The notes: generated by a model from the letters alone, not told the origin. A stretch of 64,000 nucleotides of DNA from JAPSGB01 sp963775185 (GCA_963775185.1 CAVZIE010000014.1:372001-436000); one strand, 5' to 3'. Numbered from the stretch's first letter, positions 17,669 to 31,208 are shown. Program-made: numbers and translations.

Positions 17669-17903
17669 CCGCCAGCCAGGCCTCCGCGCCGACGCGCTCT
17701 TTGACAACATCCCGCCGCGGACGCCCCGGACCCGGCCACCGCCCCCGATGGCCGCGGCGCGGAGCGTCCGCGGCCGTCACCGCCGCTGCCGCCGGCGCGG
17801 CCACCGACCCTGACACGGTCACCGAAGCCGGACGACGGAACTCGCGCCGCCGAACGCCGATCTCCGCTGCCCGGGGCGGGCCGGGGCTTGCCGAGCGCCA
17901 GCA

Positions 17904-17927
17904 ATCCGTCTATCCTGATGGACGGAT
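17904..17927. promoter_or_regulatory. imperfect 24-bp palindrome at the ArsR-methyltransferase start
   Basis: ATCCGTC and GACGGAT flank a 10-bp centre; 10 of 12 half-site positions are symmetric. It ends 3 bp before an ATG at 17931 and 24 bp before the preferred start at 17952, where binding by the encoded ArsR-type domain would give autorepression of the metH operon. That is an inference from position. Confidence 0.5.
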
Positions 17928-17951
17928 GATATGGCCTCCCGGGGTCCACAG

Positions 17952-18922
17952 ATGAGCGACTTCACGCGCGGCGCGAGCGGCGAGCGGTCGTCGCTGGACG
18001 CCACCCTGGGCCTGCTCCAGCTCTTCGGCGACGCGACCCGGGTCCGGCTGATGTCCTTGCTGACCAGCGAGGAGCTCACGGTGGCCGAGATCGTGGCGAT
18101 CACGGCGCTGCCGCAGTCCCGCGTGTCGACGCATCTCGGGCGGCTCAAGGACGCCGGCCTGCTGCGCGACCGTCGGGTCGGCGCGTCGACGTTCTACACG
18201 GTCCGCGACGGCGCGATGCCCGGCCTCGCGGGGCGGCTGTGGGAGCTGGTGCGCGCGGGGACCGACGACGCGCTGCTCGCCTCGGATCGCGAGCGCTGCG
18301 CCGCGCTGCTGGCCGCGCGCCAGGGAGAGACGTCGTGGCCGGACACGATCGCCGGCGAGATGGACCGGCACTACTCGCCGGGAAGGACCTGGGAAGCGAC
18401 GGCGCGCGGGTTGATCGAGCTGTTCCGGCTCGGCGACGTGCTCGACGTCGGTTCGGGCGACGGCGTCATCGCCGAGCTGCTGGCGCCGCGCGCGAAGTCC
18501 TTCACCTGCCTCGACCGCAGCGAGAAGATGATCGCCGCGGCGCGGCGGCGTCTGGACGGCCTGTCCAACGTGCATTTCGCCCACGGCGACATGCACGAGC
18601 TGCCGTTCGAGGCAGCACGCTTCGACGAGGTGCTGCTGTTCAACACGCTCACCTACGCCCACGATCCACGACGTGCGATCGGCGAAGTTTCGCGCGTGCT
18701 CCGCCCGGGCGGGACCGTCGTGCTGGTGACGCTGCGCGCGCACGAGCACGAGTCCGTCACCGCCGCCTACAGCCACCTGCACCCGGGATTCACGGTCGCT
18801 TTGCTCGACGAGATGCTCGTCGGCGCGGGCCTCGATGTCTCGCGCTGCGGGATCACGTCGCGTGAACGCCAGAAGCCATGGTTCGAGGTGATCACCGCCT
18901 CGGCCACCAAGAAGAAGAAATC

Positions 18923-18926
<4 letters not shown>
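17952..18926 (+). CDS. ArsR-type regulator fused to SAM-dependent methyltransferase
   Basis: Residues 1-90 are a winged helix of the ArsR family (LGLLQLFGDATRVRLMSLL, then TVAEIVAITALPQSRVSTHL and LGRLKDAGLLRDRRVG). Residues 150-300 are a class I methyltransferase with VLDVGSGDGVIAEL, LDRSEKMI, HGDMHELPF and VLRPGGTVVLV. Such fusions commonly sit beside methionine-cycle genes, and here its stop overlaps the metH start as ATGA. It probably senses SAM or SAH and controls methionine synthesis. ATG 17952 is preferred; ATG 17931 adds seven residues. A palindrome lies at 17904-17927. Confidence 0.92.
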
Positions 18927-22621
<3,695 letters not shown>

Positions 22622-22633
22622 CCACGGTCCGCT

Positions 22634-23551
22634 TCAGAAGCCCAGACCGACCTGGAACCACGTCACGTGGCCGGCGACCAGCAGGGCGGTGAAGGTGTCG
22701 GCGTTCGACGAGGTCGTCACGTTCACGCCCGTGCCGACCTCGTTCGCGTCGGCCGGGATGTTGAGCGCGAGCACGTAGCCGCTGGAGTCCGTGCCCTGGG
22801 CGTTCGCGGCCCACGACCCGCTGGCCGCGTACACGATGGCCTCGGCGCCCGACACGAACACCTGGATACCCGGCGCGGGGGCCTTGGTATTCAAGTCGAT
22901 GATCTGGATGAACAGCTGCGCCGTGGCGGGATCGCGCGTCTGGCCCGCCGCCGCGGCGATGGTGTCCACGGTCGACGTCTTCACGAGCGCGAAGTAGTCC
23001 GGGGCATAGACGTCGTCCGACGTGTAGACGGGCATGAGCGTCGGCAGCAGGTCTCCGGGCCCCGAGACCGGCTCCATCGTGAGCCAGTTCGGGCTGGTCG
23101 TCGCGAGTACGCGCGCGCCGTCGAGCTGGAACACCTCGCTCGCGCCCGCTGCGCCCGCCGCGCCCGCCGCGCCCGCCGCGCCCGCGCTGCCCGCCGCGCC
23201 CGCGCTGCCCGCCGCGCCCGGCGTGAAGGTCGTCGACGTGAAGCCGCAGGGCTCGGCCGGGATCGACAGCTTGGCGGTGCCCGTGAAGGCGTCGAGGCTC
23301 TGCAGGGTGTCGTCCGCGAACACCGACAGATTGCCGCTCACCTGCTTGCCGCTGGGCAGGTCCTGGACGCACGCCGTGGCGCCCGCGCCGCCGTCCACCC
23401 CGGCGCCCCCGCCTGCTCCCGCGCTTCCGCCGCTTCCGCCGCAGTCCGCGCATGCGTTGATCCCCGCCGGCCGGTCCGGTGCCGACGAGCACGCGGCTCC
23501 GACCAGCAGCCCGAGCACCGCCAGCGAGCGCACCCCAGCCCTACCCAACAT
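22634..23551 (-). CDS. secreted lipoprotein with GAAGSAG insert
   Basis: A 305-residue lipoprotein (lipobox LLVGAACSS) of unknown function. After a short GGSGGSAG linker comes a conserved-looking beta domain, CVQDLPSGKQVSGNLSVFADD, interrupted by a low-complexity Ala/Gly insert encoded by 9-bp-type repeats (about 23145-23222), then a second part ending VTWFQVGLGF. The layout recalls Ig-like or carboxypeptidase-regulatory folds, but I recognise no motif. Its stop is 12 bp from the convergent metH stop. ATG 23551 is used. Confidence 0.75.
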   Translation of the reverse strand: MLGRAGVRSLAVLGLLVGAACSSAPDRPAGINACADCGGSGGSAGAGGGAGVDGGAGATACVQDLPSGKQVSGNLSVFADDTLQSLDAFTGTAKLSIPAEPCGFTSTTFTPGAAGSAGAAGSAGAAGAAGAAGAAGASEVFQLDGARVLATTSPNWLTMEPVSGPGDLLPTLMPVYTSDDVYAPDYFALVKTSTVDTIAAAAGQTRDPATAQLFIQIIDLNTKAPAPGIQVFVSGAEAIVYAASGSWAANAQGTDSSGYVLALNIPADANEVGTGVNVTTSSNADTFTALLVAGHVTWFQVGLGF

Positions 23552-23711
23552 CAACCCCCGAGGTTACCCGACCTCCCGCCCGGGGACCAGCGCCGAGTCC
23601 TCTTGCCGCGTAAACACGTTTGCGGAAGGCCGCGCGGAGACGCAGGATATAGGGGCAGGTGAACGCTCTGGGTAACTTCATGAAGCCGGCGACGGCGGGG
23701 GACACTTTCTC

Positions 23712-24903
23712 GTGGTGACGGAGTTATCCACGCGGTTGGGGCGCGGCACGAAGGCGCTGCTGCTGCTCGCGGCCGTGTCCGTGCTCTTGGCCGCGCTCAA
23801 GTCCGCGGCCCCGGTTGTCGTTCCGGTGCTGCTTGCCGCGTGCATCGCGACCGCGACGCAGCCCATCGTCAATTGGCTCAGGCGTCGCGGCGTGCCGTCG
23901 TTCGCTCGCGGTCACCGTCGCGATCTTCATCGTGCTGGGCGCTCTCGTCGGGTTCGGCGCCATGCTGTACACGGCCGGCAGCGAGTTCAGCGAGTCGCTG
24001 CCTCGTTACGAGCGCGCCATCGTCAACGCCAAGTACCAGACGGTGGCGTGGCTTACGCTGAGCGGCCTCGGGCACATCGCCGCGATGGTGCGCGCGTTCG
24101 ATCTCTCGGACGCGGTGCAACGCATGGTCGCCGATGCCATGCTCCAGCTCCCCGGCTTCCTGACCGTGCTCGGCATGGTGCTCTTGATCGTGCTGTTCAT
24201 CCTGCTCGAAGCGGCGACGTTCCGTGGCAAGCTCCGGCAGGCCCTCGATTGGCGCGCGCAGGCGTTCATCGACGTCGCCCAGACCGTGCGCGAGGTGCAG
24301 CGCTACCTGCTCGTGAAGACCGCCGTGGCCGCCACCACCGGCGTGCTCGCCGGAACCTGGTGCGCGATGTGGGGGCTGCGCAGCGCCGCGCTGTGGGGTG
24401 TCCTGGCGATGATGCTGAACTACATCCCCAACATCGGCAGCGTGGTCGCGGCGATCCCGCCCGTGCTCATCGCCGGCGTCCAGTTCGGCTTGGGCCCGGC
24501 CGTCGGCGTCGCGTCGGGATACTTCGTGATCGGCATGGCGATCGGAAACCTGATCGAGCCGCGCGTGCTGGGACATGCGCTCGGGCTGTCGCCGCTGGTC
24601 GTGTTCCTGTCGATGGTGTTCTGGGGCTACATCCTCGGGCCGATCGGCGCGCTCTTGTCCGTGCCGCTGACCATGGTCGTGAAGATCGTGCTCGCGCACA
24701 CCGAGGATCTCTCCTGGATCTCCGTGTTGCTCGGCGCGGGCGAGGCCGAGGAAGATCGCGCGTACGTCGAACGCCAGCGGGAGACGCGCGTCCGCGGTTC
24801 CCTGGCGCCGCCGTCCGGCGAGGCGCCACCGCCGAGCGTGCCCACGGAGCCCAACGTGCCCGATGTGTCGTCGACGTCGTCGCACCAGGCCACGGCCTCG
24901 TGA
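23712..24903 (+). CDS. AI-2E transporter family (PerM/YdiK-like) permease, one frameshift
   Basis: An integral membrane protein of about 397 residues with helices at the N-terminus (LLLLAAVSVLLAALKSAAPVV), the middle (VTVAIFIVLGALVGFG, LTVLGMVLLIVLFILLEA) and the C-terminal half, including the family hallmark LAMMLNYIPNIGSVVAAIPP and GPIGALLSVPLT. The frame breaks at 23901-23902: removing one T joins ...RRRGVPS to SLAVTVAIF. Family members are exporters or Na/H antiporters; the quorum-signal role of the name is not implied. A Pro/Ser-rich tail ends the protein. Confidence 0.86.
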
Positions 24904-24963
24904 CGTCCGGGCGACAGCCGCGCGCGTTGCCGTAACCCGCCGTACGGCCTAGAACCGCCCGCG

Positions 24964-26406
24964 ATGACCGACGAGCCGTCACTGCCGCCGCCCGGGCGGC
25001 GGATCTACTGCAACCGCACACTCAACCTGCGCGCCATCCAGGCCGTCGGTTGCGACATGGACTACACGCTGATCCACTACAAGACGGAGCAGTGGGAAGC
25101 GCGCGCCTACGCGATCACGCGCGACTACCTGGCGCAGCAAGGGTTGCCGGTGACGGACCTCGAGTTCGATCCGTCCTTCGGCACGCTCGGGCTCATCATG
25201 GATCTCGAGCGCGGCAACATCGTCAAGGCGAACCGCTTCGGCTTCGTGCGGCGCGCCGCCCACGGAACGCGCATGCTCGGCTTCGAAGAGCAGCGCGACG
25301 TGTACTCCCGGGTGCAGGTCGATCTCGCCGAGCCGCGCTGGGTCTTCATGAACACCCTGTTCGGCTTGTCCGAGGCGTGCATGTACGCCCAGGTCGTCGA
25401 CCTCCGCGACGCCGGCAAGATCGACCGCGCGCTCGGCTACGCGCAGCTCTATCGCCAGGTGAAGCGGGCAATCGACGAGACCCACATGGAGGGCACGCTC
25501 AAGGAGGAGATCGGCGCCGACCCGGAGAAGTACGTCGTGCTCGATCCGGAGCTCCCGCTGGCGCTGCTCGACCTGAAGCACGCCGGCAAGAAGCTGATGA
25601 TCATCACCAACTCCGAGTGGTCCTACACGAACGCGATGATGAGCTACGCGTTCGATCGCTACCTGGGCGGCGCCGGGTGGCGTTCGCTGTTCGACGTGGT
25701 GATCGTGGGCGCGCGCAAGCCGGCGTTCTTCACCGGGTCGCACCCCGTGTTCCAGATCGTGGACGAGCAGCGCGGTCTGCTCGAGCCGACGCGCGGACCG
25801 CTGTCCGAAGGCGGCGTGTACCTCGGTGGTCACGCCGCGCTCGTGGAGCAGTCGCTGGGCGTGCGCGGCGACGAGATCCTGTACATCGGCGACCACATGT
25901 TCGCGGACGTCCACGTCTCGAAGAACCTCTTGCGCTGGCGCACCGCGCTGGTCGTGCGCGAGCTCGAGCAGGAGCTCGAGGTGCTCGAGGCCTTCAAGGG
26001 CGCGCAGTCGGAGCTGTCCGCGCTGATGACGGAGAAGGAGCTCCTCGAGCACCGCTTCAGTCTGCTCAGGCTCGACGTGCAGCGGCTCGAGCATCGCTAC
26101 GGTCCGAAGCCGGCCGCCGGCGAGCGGGCGCTCCGCGCACGCATGCACGAGCTCAGAAACCAGCTGGTGGCCCTCGACGAGCGGATCTCGCCCCTGGCGC
26201 GCGCTGCCGGCGAGCTGTCGAACGCGCGCTGGGGGCTCATCATGCGGGCCGGCAACGACAAGAGTCATCTGGCCCGCCAGATCGAGAAGTATGCGGACAT
26301 CTACACCTCGCGCGTGTCGAACCTGCTGCTCTCGACGCCGTTCGTGTACCTGCGCTCGCCGCGCGGCAGCCTGCCGCACGACAGCGGCCCGGCCGGCGGC
26401 GCATAG
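24964..26406 (+). CDS. HAD-IG family 5'-nucleotidase
   Basis: A 480-residue cytosolic-type nucleotidase related to eukaryotic cN-II. The HAD motifs are complete: I, GCDMDYTLIHY (nucleophile Asp near residue 32); II, MIITNSEW; III/IV, Lys in VGARKPAFF and GDHMFADVHVSK. Between them lie family segments RGNIVKANRFGFV and YLGGHAALVEQSLG. The C-terminus is a helical region with likely coiled coil (about 335-420). It should dephosphorylate purine nucleoside monophosphates. The gene stands alone. Confidence 0.93.
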   Translation: MTDEPSLPPPGRRIYCNRTLNLRAIQAVGCDMDYTLIHYKTEQWEARAYAITRDYLAQQGLPVTDLEFDPSFGTLGLIMDLERGNIVKANRFGFVRRAAHGTRMLGFEEQRDVYSRVQVDLAEPRWVFMNTLFGLSEACMYAQVVDLRDAGKIDRALGYAQLYRQVKRAIDETHMEGTLKEEIGADPEKYVVLDPELPLALLDLKHAGKKLMIITNSEWSYTNAMMSYAFDRYLGGAGWRSLFDVVIVGARKPAFFTGSHPVFQIVDEQRGLLEPTRGPLSEGGVYLGGHAALVEQSLGVRGDEILYIGDHMFADVHVSKNLLRWRTALVVRELEQELEVLEAFKGAQSELSALMTEKELLEHRFSLLRLDVQRLEHRYGPKPAAGERALRARMHELRNQLVALDERISPLARAAGELSNARWGLIMRAGNDKSHLARQIEKYADIYTSRVSNLLLSTPFVYLRSPRGSLPHDSGPAGGA

Positions 26407-26453
26407 CGCGCCTGACGCAGCGCGTTGGGCCGACCAGCCGAACGAGACTTGAC

Positions 26454-26469
26454 CCGCGCCGGATCGGCA
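26454..26469 (-). repeat. dispersed palindromic repeat, copy 5 (one core mismatch)
   Basis: CCGCGCCGGATCGGCA lies 15 bp before the start of the next lipoprotein gene, with the orientation seen in front of other genes. Confidence 0.6.
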
Positions 26470-26484
26470 AGAATCATCAGCGCT

Positions 26485-28174
26485 GTGAACGCCGCCATCC
26501 GCTCGCTGGTCCGTCCCTGGAACCTCGTCCTCACGCTCGCTCTCGGCGGCGCCGCCGTCGCCGCATGTTCGGCCAAGGGCAACAGCCACCCCGCGGCCAA
26601 CACCGGCGGCTCGGCCGGCAGCGGCGGGCAGTCCGAGGGCGGCGCGGCCACCGCCGGCGCGTCGGGCAACGCGGGCGCCGCGGGCGGCGGCGGGGTGGGT
26701 GGCACGCCGAACAACAACCCGACCACCGTCGTGATCGGGCCCGGTGCGGACCAGGGCGCGCCGGACAAGTTCGGCGGCAACTACGACCCGGGCGCCGCGC
26801 CCGAGCTCGTCTATCCCGACAGCGGCGTGATCGTGCCGCCGAACATGAACTCGATCGAGCTCCACTTCATTCCGGCGCCGGGCCAGACGCTGTTCGAGTT
26901 CCGCTTCGAGGCGCCGTCGCTCAACTTCGTCGTCTACACGGGCTGCACGCCGCTGAACCAGGGTTGCGTGTTCACACCGGACCAGCAGTTCTGGTCGCAA
27001 CTGGTCGAAGCGGCGCGCGGGCAGGACGCCGTCCGCTACATGGTGCGCGCCGTGAACGGCACGTCGCCGGGCGCCGTGGGTATTTCGGAGACGCGCAAGA
27101 TAAGCTTCACCAAGGAGGATCTAACCGGCGGTCTCTACTACTGGAACTCGGCCGGCTCGATCATGCGCTACGACTTCGGCTATCCGCTGAAGACGGCCGA
27201 GCTGTTCCTGAACGCGGTGCTCGCCGGTGGAGGCGTGTGCGTCGGGTGCCACGTGCTGTCGCGTGACGGCACGCGCATCGCCGTCGGCCGCGACATTCCC
27301 GGCCTCTCGTACGGCGTGTTCGACGTCGCGACGCGCACGCCGGTCAAGAACGCGAACGGGCAGCCAATCGCCGGCGGCGCGAGCTTCTTCTCCTTCTCGC
27401 CGGACTCGTCCCAGTTCTTGTTCTCCGCTGGCGCGAAGATCCAGTGGATGGATCTCGCCAGCGGCGTCGGTGAAGAACAACAACCTGGTCGCCGGCACCA
27501 TGCCGGACTGGTCGCCGACCGGCGATCAGATCGTGTACGCCAAGGGCACGGGCGGCCCCACCGGCGTGCAGTCCGCGTCGCTCGAGTTGCTGCGCTACGA
27601 CTCGGCGAACCAGCTGTGGAACAACCCGCAGACGCTGGTCCCGTTCACCGGTCAGAACAACTACTACCCGGCGTTCGACCCCAGCGGCAACTGGGTGCTG
27701 TTCAACCGCTCGCCCGGCAACCACGACTCCTACGAGAACATCGGGGTCGGCGACGGCGGCGTCGGCGACGGAGAGCTGTGGATGGTCAACGCCAAGACGG
27801 GCGGCGCGCCGATCCGGCTCGACGCCGTCACCGATCCCGGCTCGACCTCGTGGCCGAAGTTCGCGCCGGACCTCGACTCGTACTCCGGTGGTTCCGTCGT
27901 CTGGGTCACGTTCGCGAGCGCGCGCGCCTACGGGCTCCGGCTGCCCGAGAACAGCGGCGTGCAGCTGTGGATGGCGGCCATCGACTTGAACAAGGCGCAA
28001 AACGGCCAGGATCCGAGCTTCCCGGCGTTCTGGCTGCCGTTCCAGGACATCAAGAGCGGCAATCACATCGCCCAGTGGGTGACCAGCGTCGCGCGCAAGC
28101 CGTGCACCAAGAACACGGACTGCGCCGGCAACGAGACGTGCAACAACGGCAAGTGCTTCCCGCAGATCAAGTAG
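26485..28174 (+). CDS. beta-propeller-like lipoprotein with a CxxCH motif (one frameshift)
   Basis: A lipoprotein of about 562 residues (lipobox GGAAVAACSA; Gly/Ala/Ser linker to about residue 75). An N-terminal fibronectin/Ig-like part is followed by CVGCHVLSRDGTRIAVGR, a potential single c-heme site, and by TolB/PD40-type propeller blades (FFSFSPDSSQFLFSAG, MPDWSPTGDQIVYAKG, YYPAFDPSGNWVLFN). It ends in a Cys-rich EGF-like tail (CTKNTDCAGNETCNNGKC). The frame breaks near 27470, where one extra G separates LASGV from VKNNNLVAG. GTG start. Periplasmic or surface role inferred; heme binding unproven. Confidence 0.83.
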
Positions 28175-28186
28175 CCCGGCTGGATG

Positions 28187-28215
28187 GGATTGCCGGTCCG
28201 GCGCGGAATCCCGCG
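28187..28215 (+). repeat. dispersed palindromic repeat, copy 6 (left arm of inverted pair)
   Basis: Twelve bp after the lipoprotein stop. It is a perfect 29-bp inverted match to 28624-28652, which follows the stop of the convergent GH31 gene. Confidence 0.9.
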
Positions 28216-28226
28216 GCGCGCCGCTC

Positions 28227-28300
28227 CGTCGCTTGAACGTCGCTTGAACGTCGCTTTGAACGTCGCATGAACGTCGCATGAACGTCGCGACACGTCGCGT
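28227..28300 (+). repeat. 11-bp tandem repeat CGTCGC(T/A)TGAA
   Basis: Five near-identical units (28227, 28238, 28249 with one extra T, 28261, 28272) and two degenerate ones. Lies inside the 28187-28652 interval; no coding character. Confidence 0.85.
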
Positions 28301-28317
28301 GGCGTCCGGGAGATGAA

Positions 28318-28503
28318 CAGGAAGGGCGGAAGGGCGGAAGGATCGGGGGCTTGCGCGGGGCGGAGACGGAAGCGTGGACTGCGGCGCGGACGCTCGCGTT
28401 CGCGACGTCGGGTCTGCGTTCGCGACGCGTCGGCCCCGGCGCATCCGCGTCCGTCCGCGAATCGCCGGCCCAGTCCCCCCCTTCCGCCCTTCCGCCCTTC
28501 CTG
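28318..28503. repeat. 24-bp perfect inverted repeat around 138 bp
   Basis: Arms at 28318-28341 and 28480-28503, each made of GGAAGGGCGGAAGGGCGGAA-type repeats on opposite strands, would fold as a long stem. The enclosed 138 bp is rich in TTCGCGACG-like short repeats and has no gene. Confidence 0.85.
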
Positions 28504-28597
28504 TGCCCTGGATCGTGAACGGCCGCGCCGCGACGTCGCTGTGTGGCACGGCGCCCTTCCTGTGCCCTGGATCGTGAACGGCCGCGCCGCGACGTCG
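28493..28597 (+). repeat. two 46-bp direct repeats, 59 bp apart
   Basis: 28493-28538 and 28552-28597 are identical over 46 bp (CGCCCTTCCTGTGCC ... GCGACGTCG). They overlap the right arm of the inverted repeat and complete the composite non-coding block 28175-28652. Confidence 0.88.
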
Positions 28598-28623
28598 ATG
28601 TGTCGTGAAGCGCGCGGGCGCAA

Positions 28624-28652
28624 CGCGGGATTCCGCGCCGGACCGGCAATCC
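28624..28652 (-). repeat. dispersed palindromic repeat, copy 7 (right arm of inverted pair)
   Basis: Starts at the base after the GH31 stop codon. Identical to copy 6 in inverse orientation over 29 bp. Confidence 0.9.
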
Positions 28653-31154
28653 TCACAGACCCACGGTGACGGTCTGGTCGCCCGGGCCGACCTTCACGAA
28701 CAAGCTCTTGCCGTCGTGGAACCAGCCGCTCTGGGCCGCTTCCAGATCCGCGAGCGTCTGGACTTCCGCGCCCGCGCTCACGCTGGCCGGCTTCTTCGTG
28801 ACGGCGAGCACCTCGAACAGCACGCCGTACTTGAACTCCGCGCCGTCCTTGCTGGTCAGGGTCAGGCTGTTGCCGGCTAGCTCTTGCGACAGCTCGGCGC
28901 CGTCGAAGAGCGTGAACGTGGTCTTGTCGCCGGCGACGAGGCGCGGATAGAGCACACCCGGCGTGGTGGCGTAGGAGTCGACGCGCGCCGGATCGGTGGT
29001 CGGCGCCATCGCCTCGATCGTCGGGCGCAGCAGCGGCACGATGCCGCCCTGGCGGAGGTACAGCGGCAGCTTGTCGAGCGGCGCGTCCACCGTCTCCGTC
29101 TGTCCGCCCTGGTGCACCGAGCCGTCCCACCAGTCGACCCACTGTCCCGGCGGGAAGATCACGTCGCGCGCCGTCTTGCCGCGCTCGAGCACCGGCGCGA
29201 CGAGCAGGTCGTCGCCGAACAGGTACTCGTCCGAGGGGTGCTCGCCGAGATCGGGATAGGCGAGGCCGAGCGCGCGCTGGATCGGGCGGCCGTCTTTCGC
29301 GATGTTCTCGGCGTACGTCCACTCGTACGCCCACAGACGCAGGTGCAGGCTGGTGTAGCGCTTGTACCAGCCGAGCATCTCGGCATCGAAGCCGTTGTCG
29401 GCCGTGGGCTCCCACGCGACGTCGTTCGTGCTGGTGCCGATCTCCATGGCGCTGCCTGTCGACGTCTGCTCGAACCAGCGCGTGAACAGCTCCTTGTCCG
29501 GCGGCGAGTCGCGGTAGCCGCCGGTGTCGGACGCGTAGAACGGGAAGCCCGACGGTCCCAGGGAGAGCCCGGCGATCATCGACGCGGGCAGGCCGCCCAC
29601 GGCGTGCGAGCCGTCGGGCTTCACTTCGCCCTGGTGCCAGAAGCCCGCGTTCAAGTCGCCCGGCCAGATGATGATGCCGTGCTTCTGATCGCCCACGGTG
29701 GAGTGGCGGCACAAGAGGAAGCCGCCGTCCTTCGGCAGGAGGTCCGCGTAGGCGCCGTGATAAAAGAGCTGGAAGCGCCCGTGCATTGTGCGCTCGTCGC
29801 TGCCATCGGAAAACTCCCACACGTTGCGCGCGCCGAGCAGCCCGGGGACCACGTCCTCGCCGTAGTCCATCTTGAAGCCCTCCACGCCCATGTCGGTGTA
29901 CTTCTTGATGAGCGACTGCCACCACGCGTACGCGTCCGGATTCGTCAGATCGATGGGCTTGCCCCACTTGTTCAGCGGTAGTCCGACCTTCTTCGGGTAG
30001 TAGCCCTTGGCGTTCGCCTCGTCGCGCAGCGCCTGCGTCGCGAGCTTGCCGTCGGTGCTCTTCTCGTCCAGGTACGGCGTGTGCCAGAGCGCCGTGCGCA
30101 GCCCGAGGGCGTGCATGTCGTCGATCATCTGCTGCGGGTCGGGGAACTGCGACGGCAGGAAGTCGAAGGTGTTCACCGCCGTCGCGTACGGCCGATCGAT
30201 CCAGTAGCCGGTGGTGGGCAGATCCTGATCGCGGATGGTCGCGATGTCGCTCTCGACCTGCGCCTGGTCCTTGTTCTCGTCGCGCCACACCCACGGCCCG
30301 AGCGCCCAGCGCGCCGGAAGCTTCGGATAGCCGGTCAAGTCATAGTAGTGCTTGGTCACGTCGAGGGGCTTGTCCGCCGCGAACAGGTGGAACGACAGCC
30401 CGTCGCTCGAAGCGAGCCCGGTGCCGTAGGTCGCCTCCACGCGATCGTCCGCCGTTGCCGCCACGTCGAATGCCCCCGGATACAGGTTGTCGACGAACAG
30501 GCCCCAGCCCTTGGTGCCGATCAACAGCGGGATCGGCACGTGCGCTTCGTTGTCCCCGCTCTCGAGCACGTTGTCGATCTCGAGCTGCATCGCGCGCACC
30601 TTGCCGCGCTGGTTCACGTCGTCGTAGTACTCGCCGAGGCCGTAGAACGCCTCGCTCGCGTCCACCTTCGGACGGACCTGCAAGTATGCGATGTTCGTGT
30701 CTGCGCTGTCCGGCTTGAACGCGAAGCTGAAGCTGCCTTCCGCGTCGATACCCACGCCGAGCGTCGCGGTCTGGCCCTCGCCGTGATCGAGCGCGAGCAC
30801 CAGCGACGCCGCGTCGTGGCTCGTCACCTTCGCGTGCTTCGCAGGCAGCCAGTGCAGCCCGGTTGGCGGGTTGTACGCCGCCGACGCGCCGGCAATCGGC
30901 CACGGGTCGTAGTTGGTGGTGTCGTCCACCGCGTCGACGCGACCGAGCACGAAGCCGTCGAGCGGAATCGTCACCAGCGCGTCGCCGCCGCGGTACTCGA
31001 CGATGCCCGTGCCCGGGACGTACGCCACCGACGTGCCGCCGTTGTCCACGGTCACGGTCGTGGCGCCGCCCTCCGCGTCGCTCGAGCCGCAGCCGGCCAG
31101 CACCGCGACGGAAAGGCAACAGCCGGCCAGCGCGGACGCTCGGAGAGTGCTCAT
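28653..31154 (-). CDS. GH31 family glycoside hydrolase, lipoprotein
   Basis: An 833-residue exported enzyme (lipobox SVAVLAGCGSS). The GH31 catalytic barrel carries GYWIDRPYA, the nucleophile Asp in GFKMDYGED (near residue 430) and the acid/base Asp in FYASDTGGYRD (near 542), followed by RLWAYEWTYAE and the C-terminal beta domains (FGDDLLVAPVLERGKTARDV, YLRQGGIVPL). The N-terminal galactose-mutarotase-like domain includes FYGLGEYYDDVNQRGK. Expected to cleave alpha-glycosides outside the cytoplasm; alpha-glucosidase versus xylosidase cannot be settled. Repeat copies sit before its start and after its stop. Confidence 0.93.
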   Translation of the reverse strand: MSTLRASALAGCCLSVAVLAGCGSSDAEGGATTVTVDNGGTSVAYVPGTGIVEYRGGDALVTIPLDGFVLGRVDAVDDTTNYDPWPIAGASAAYNPPTGLHWLPAKHAKVTSHDAASLVLALDHGEGQTATLGVGIDAEGSFSFAFKPDSADTNIAYLQVRPKVDASEAFYGLGEYYDDVNQRGKVRAMQLEIDNVLESGDNEAHVPIPLLIGTKGWGLFVDNLYPGAFDVAATADDRVEATYGTGLASSDGLSFHLFAADKPLDVTKHYYDLTGYPKLPARWALGPWVWRDENKDQAQVESDIATIRDQDLPTTGYWIDRPYATAVNTFDFLPSQFPDPQQMIDDMHALGLRTALWHTPYLDEKSTDGKLATQALRDEANAKGYYPKKVGLPLNKWGKPIDLTNPDAYAWWQSLIKKYTDMGVEGFKMDYGEDVVPGLLGARNVWEFSDGSDERTMHGRFQLFYHGAYADLLPKDGGFLLCRHSTVGDQKHGIIIWPGDLNAGFWHQGEVKPDGSHAVGGLPASMIAGLSLGPSGFPFYASDTGGYRDSPPDKELFTRWFEQTSTGSAMEIGTSTNDVAWEPTADNGFDAEMLGWYKRYTSLHLRLWAYEWTYAENIAKDGRPIQRALGLAYPDLGEHPSDEYLFGDDLLVAPVLERGKTARDVIFPPGQWVDWWDGSVHQGGQTETVDAPLDKLPLYLRQGGIVPLLRPTIEAMAPTTDPARVDSYATTPGVLYPRLVAGDKTTFTLFDGAELSQELAGNSLTLTSKDGAEFKYGVLFEVLAVTKKPASVSAGAEVQTLADLEAAQSGWFHDGKSLFVKVGPGDQTVTVGL

Positions 31155-31193
31155 GGCCGGCGAGTATAGGCCGTCCACGGCCTTTCTTTGGTG

Positions 31194-31208
31194 TCGGTCC
31201 GGCGCGGG
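31194..31208 (+). repeat. dispersed palindromic repeat, copy 8 (partial)
   Basis: TCGGTCCGGCGCGGG, 39 bp upstream of the GH31 start and inverted relative to copy 7, so GH31 is bracketed. Confidence 0.7.

Noticed and set aside
17701..17706. TTGACA as a -35 box
   Set aside because: No matching -10 sequence at 16-18 bp and no gene starts within a useful distance.
17700..17951. Cobalamin or SAM riboswitch before the metH operon
   Set aside because: No B12-box or SAM-aptamer core could be found; only a short palindrome at the start is visible.
28063..30294. Long minus-strand frame overlapping the GH31 gene
   Set aside because: It is a shifted frame of GH31 plus the repeat block; the GH31 frame has complete catalytic motifs.
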